NCBI RefSeq assembly: GCF_004296335.1
Contig: NZ_SGIU01000002.1
Location: 881,882 to 945,881, forward strand
Origin: Flagellimonas allohymeniacidonis
GTDB taxonomy: Bacteria; Bacteroidota; Bacteroidia; Flavobacteriales; Flavobacteriaceae
Direction: 5' to 3'
DNA: 64,000 nt
In this document: positions 63,107-64,000 of the stretch, piece by piece
How the letters are laid out: the number at the start of each line of letters is the position of its first letter
Position numbering within the stretch: position 1 is the first letter of the stretch
The notes under the pieces: model-generated
The model's database searches: none
What the model saw: the letters and a program-made list of their open reading frames with translations, nothing else
What the model was told of the DNA's origin: nothing
Program-made: the position numbers and the translations under genes

Positions 63107-63475
63107 ATGACTACACAAGAAGTTGCAGACAAGTTGGTATCCCTTTGTAGAGAGGGAAAATACGAGGAAGCTTATGGGCTCTATGCTCAAGATTCAGTAA
63201 GTGTTGAAATGCCGGGTTTGCCTAATGAGGTGACCGAAGGTTTGGATAACATTTTGAAAGGGTTCGAAAACTGGGCTAGCATGATTGCCGAATCCCATGG
63301 TGGTTCGGTAGGTGATCCCATTGTTGCAGGAAATCACTTCGCTGTACCAATGACCAGTGATGTCACTTTTAAGGATGGAAGAAGAGTAAATATGGAAGAG
63401 ATTTCCCTTTACCAAGTGGAAAATGGAAAGATCAAAAAGGCTTCCTTTCATTATGATCCTTCTGTTATGTTCTAA
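63107..63475 (+). CDS. NTF2-like (SnoaL) protein
   Basis: 122 residues, one cystatin-like cone: VADKLVSLCREGKYEEAYGL, SVEMPGLPNEVTEGLDNILK, VAGNHFAVPMTSDVTFKDGR, and the closing strand SLYQVENGKIKKASFHYDPS. No signal peptide. Function unknown. Followed by a strong terminator. Confidence 0.88.
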   Translation: MTTQEVADKLVSLCREGKYEEAYGLYAQDSVSVEMPGLPNEVTEGLDNILKGFENWASMIAESHGGSVGDPIVAGNHFAVPMTSDVTFKDGRRVNMEEISLYQVENGKIKKASFHYDPSVMF

Positions 63476-63500
63476 ACGAATGCCTTGAGGTTGTGAGTTG

Positions 63501-63529
63501 AGCGCTTCCGAATTGGAAGCGCTTTTTTT
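63501..63529 (+). terminator. Terminator after the NTF2-like gene
   Basis: AGCGCTTCC-GAATT-GGAAGCGCT, nine perfect pairs followed by TTTTTTA. It also lies at the 3' end of the convergent ABC gene. Confidence 0.93.
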
Positions 63530-64000
63530 ATCCTCCAAAGAAGCTTTCCAATTCCTTGAGGGTCTCTGTTGAAGTTTGAATATCTTTTACAATTTCTCCT
63601 TTATTGAGCACTACAATACGTTCGCAAACCTCCGTCACGTGAATCAAGTCATGGCTTGATACCAAAACCGTGACATCCTGTTTCGCTGCTAAATCCTTGA
63701 TGATGGCCTTTAATCTAATTTGGGTGGTGGGGTCTAAATTGGCAAAGGGTTCGTCCAAAATAACGACTTCGGGATTCCCAATAAATGATGCCACGATTCC
63801 GGCTTTTTTTTGGTTTCCTTTGGAAAGGTCACGAAGGTATTTTTTCTGTCCCAAAATTTCTCCGTGGAAAAAGTCTTCAAATTGTGCCAGCAGGGCATCA
63901 ACATCTGCCTTGTTACGGCCACGGAGCTCTCCGATGAAATAGAAGTACTCTTCCGGTGTCAAGTACCCGATAAGAAAAGTTTCATCAATAAAGGCCGACG
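63528..64000 (-). CDS. ABC transporter ATP-binding protein (N-terminal part missing)
   Basis: Open to the window edge on the minus strand; about 157 C-terminal codons are visible, so Walker A and the first strands are missing. The Q-loop region (FIDETFLIGYLTPEEYFYF), the signature as LSKGNQKKAGI (in place of LSGGQ), Walker B VVILDEPFANLDP and the switch His in VLVSSHDLIH are present. This fits an exporter or gliding (GldA)-type ATPase. No permease is in the window. Substrate unknown. Confidence 0.9.
   Translation of the reverse strand, partial: SAFIDETFLIGYLTPEEYFYFIGELRGRNKADVDALLAQFEDFFHGEILGQKKYLRDLSKGNQKKAGIVASFIGNPEVVILDEPFANLDPTTQIRLKAIIKDLAAKQDVTVLVSSHDLIHVTEVCERIVVLNKGEIVKDIQTSTETLKELESFFGG

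Noticed and set aside
1..64000. tRNA, rRNA, CRISPR, IS or integrase
   Set aside because: No cloverleaf, conserved rRNA stretch, regularly spaced repeat, transposase or integrase motif was recognised when reading both strands; a tRNAscan or Infernal run would be decisive.

Overview
The window looks like chromosomal DNA of a marine flavobacterium (Bacteroidota, Flavobacteriaceae; a Muricauda/Allomuricauda-like genus is my guess). The evidence is gldH and sprE/porW (gliding and type IX secretion), a b558-type SdhCAB, a split F-type ATP synthase operon without atpD and atpC, many lipoproteins with relaxed lipoboxes, and repeated TAnnTTTG -7 boxes, several with a TTG about 20 nt upstream. I see no rRNA, tRNA, CRISPR array, insertion sequence or integrase. 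The gene order is mostly housekeeping with small accessory patches.

Layout. 1-5047 (minus): a truncated MBL-fold lipoprotein, sufB and a SufA-type carrier, then two propeller-type lipoproteins. 5106-9643: thiL, a small zinc-ribbon protein, brnQ, and pepP with an overlapping 59-residue membrane protein. 9660-16777: a large secreted Asp-box protein, then a stress-like cluster (Crp/Fnr regulator, MBL hydrolase, NTF2-like lipoprotein, MDR reductase), DUF2721 and an unknown protein. 16757-18584 (minus): RimK plus an AstE-like deacylase. 18774-21149: a membrane/GAF/AraC regulator and a collagen-like lipoprotein. 21367-24795: sdhCAB, closed by a strong terminator. 24847-28261: an accessory patch with an AraC/GyrI regulator, an orphan Vsr-like nuclease, an XRE/S24-like repressor divergent from a small unknown gene, a GNAT, and a tiny transcription unit with a 35-residue ORF.

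28336-34891 (minus): scoAB, then ricT-gldH-PBP1A, then trhO. 35172-38912: recA, a lipoprotein, and an ECF sigma factor followed by a protein that appears to span both membranes, the layout of dual-membrane-spanning anti-sigma factors. 38994-44354: plsC, trpS, dprA, an HU/SPOR protein, a thioesterase and an aldo/keto reductase. 44357-51030 (minus): an envelope operon (flippase, alpha-carbonic anhydrase, dut, sugar nucleotidyltransferase, TPR, DUF4292, EnvC-like). 51762-56804 (minus): atpBEFHAG with two long intercistronic hairpins. 56889-60525 (minus): sprE/porW, bactofilin, AtpZ-like and DUF6168-like genes. 60640-64000: a GlxA-type regulator, TfoX-like genes, DUF2461, an NTF2-like protein and a truncated ABC ATPase.

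Much of the window serves the cell envelope: gliding/T9SS lipoproteins, peptidoglycan synthesis and its hydrolase activator, polysaccharide export, phospholipid acylation, and a predicted trans-envelope sigma regulator. The most interesting items are the dual-membrane anti-sigma pair, the zinc-less orphan Vsr beside a phage-type repressor, the tiny transcription unit at 28039-28261, the unexplained minus-strand terminator between recA and trhO, and the atp operon hairpins.
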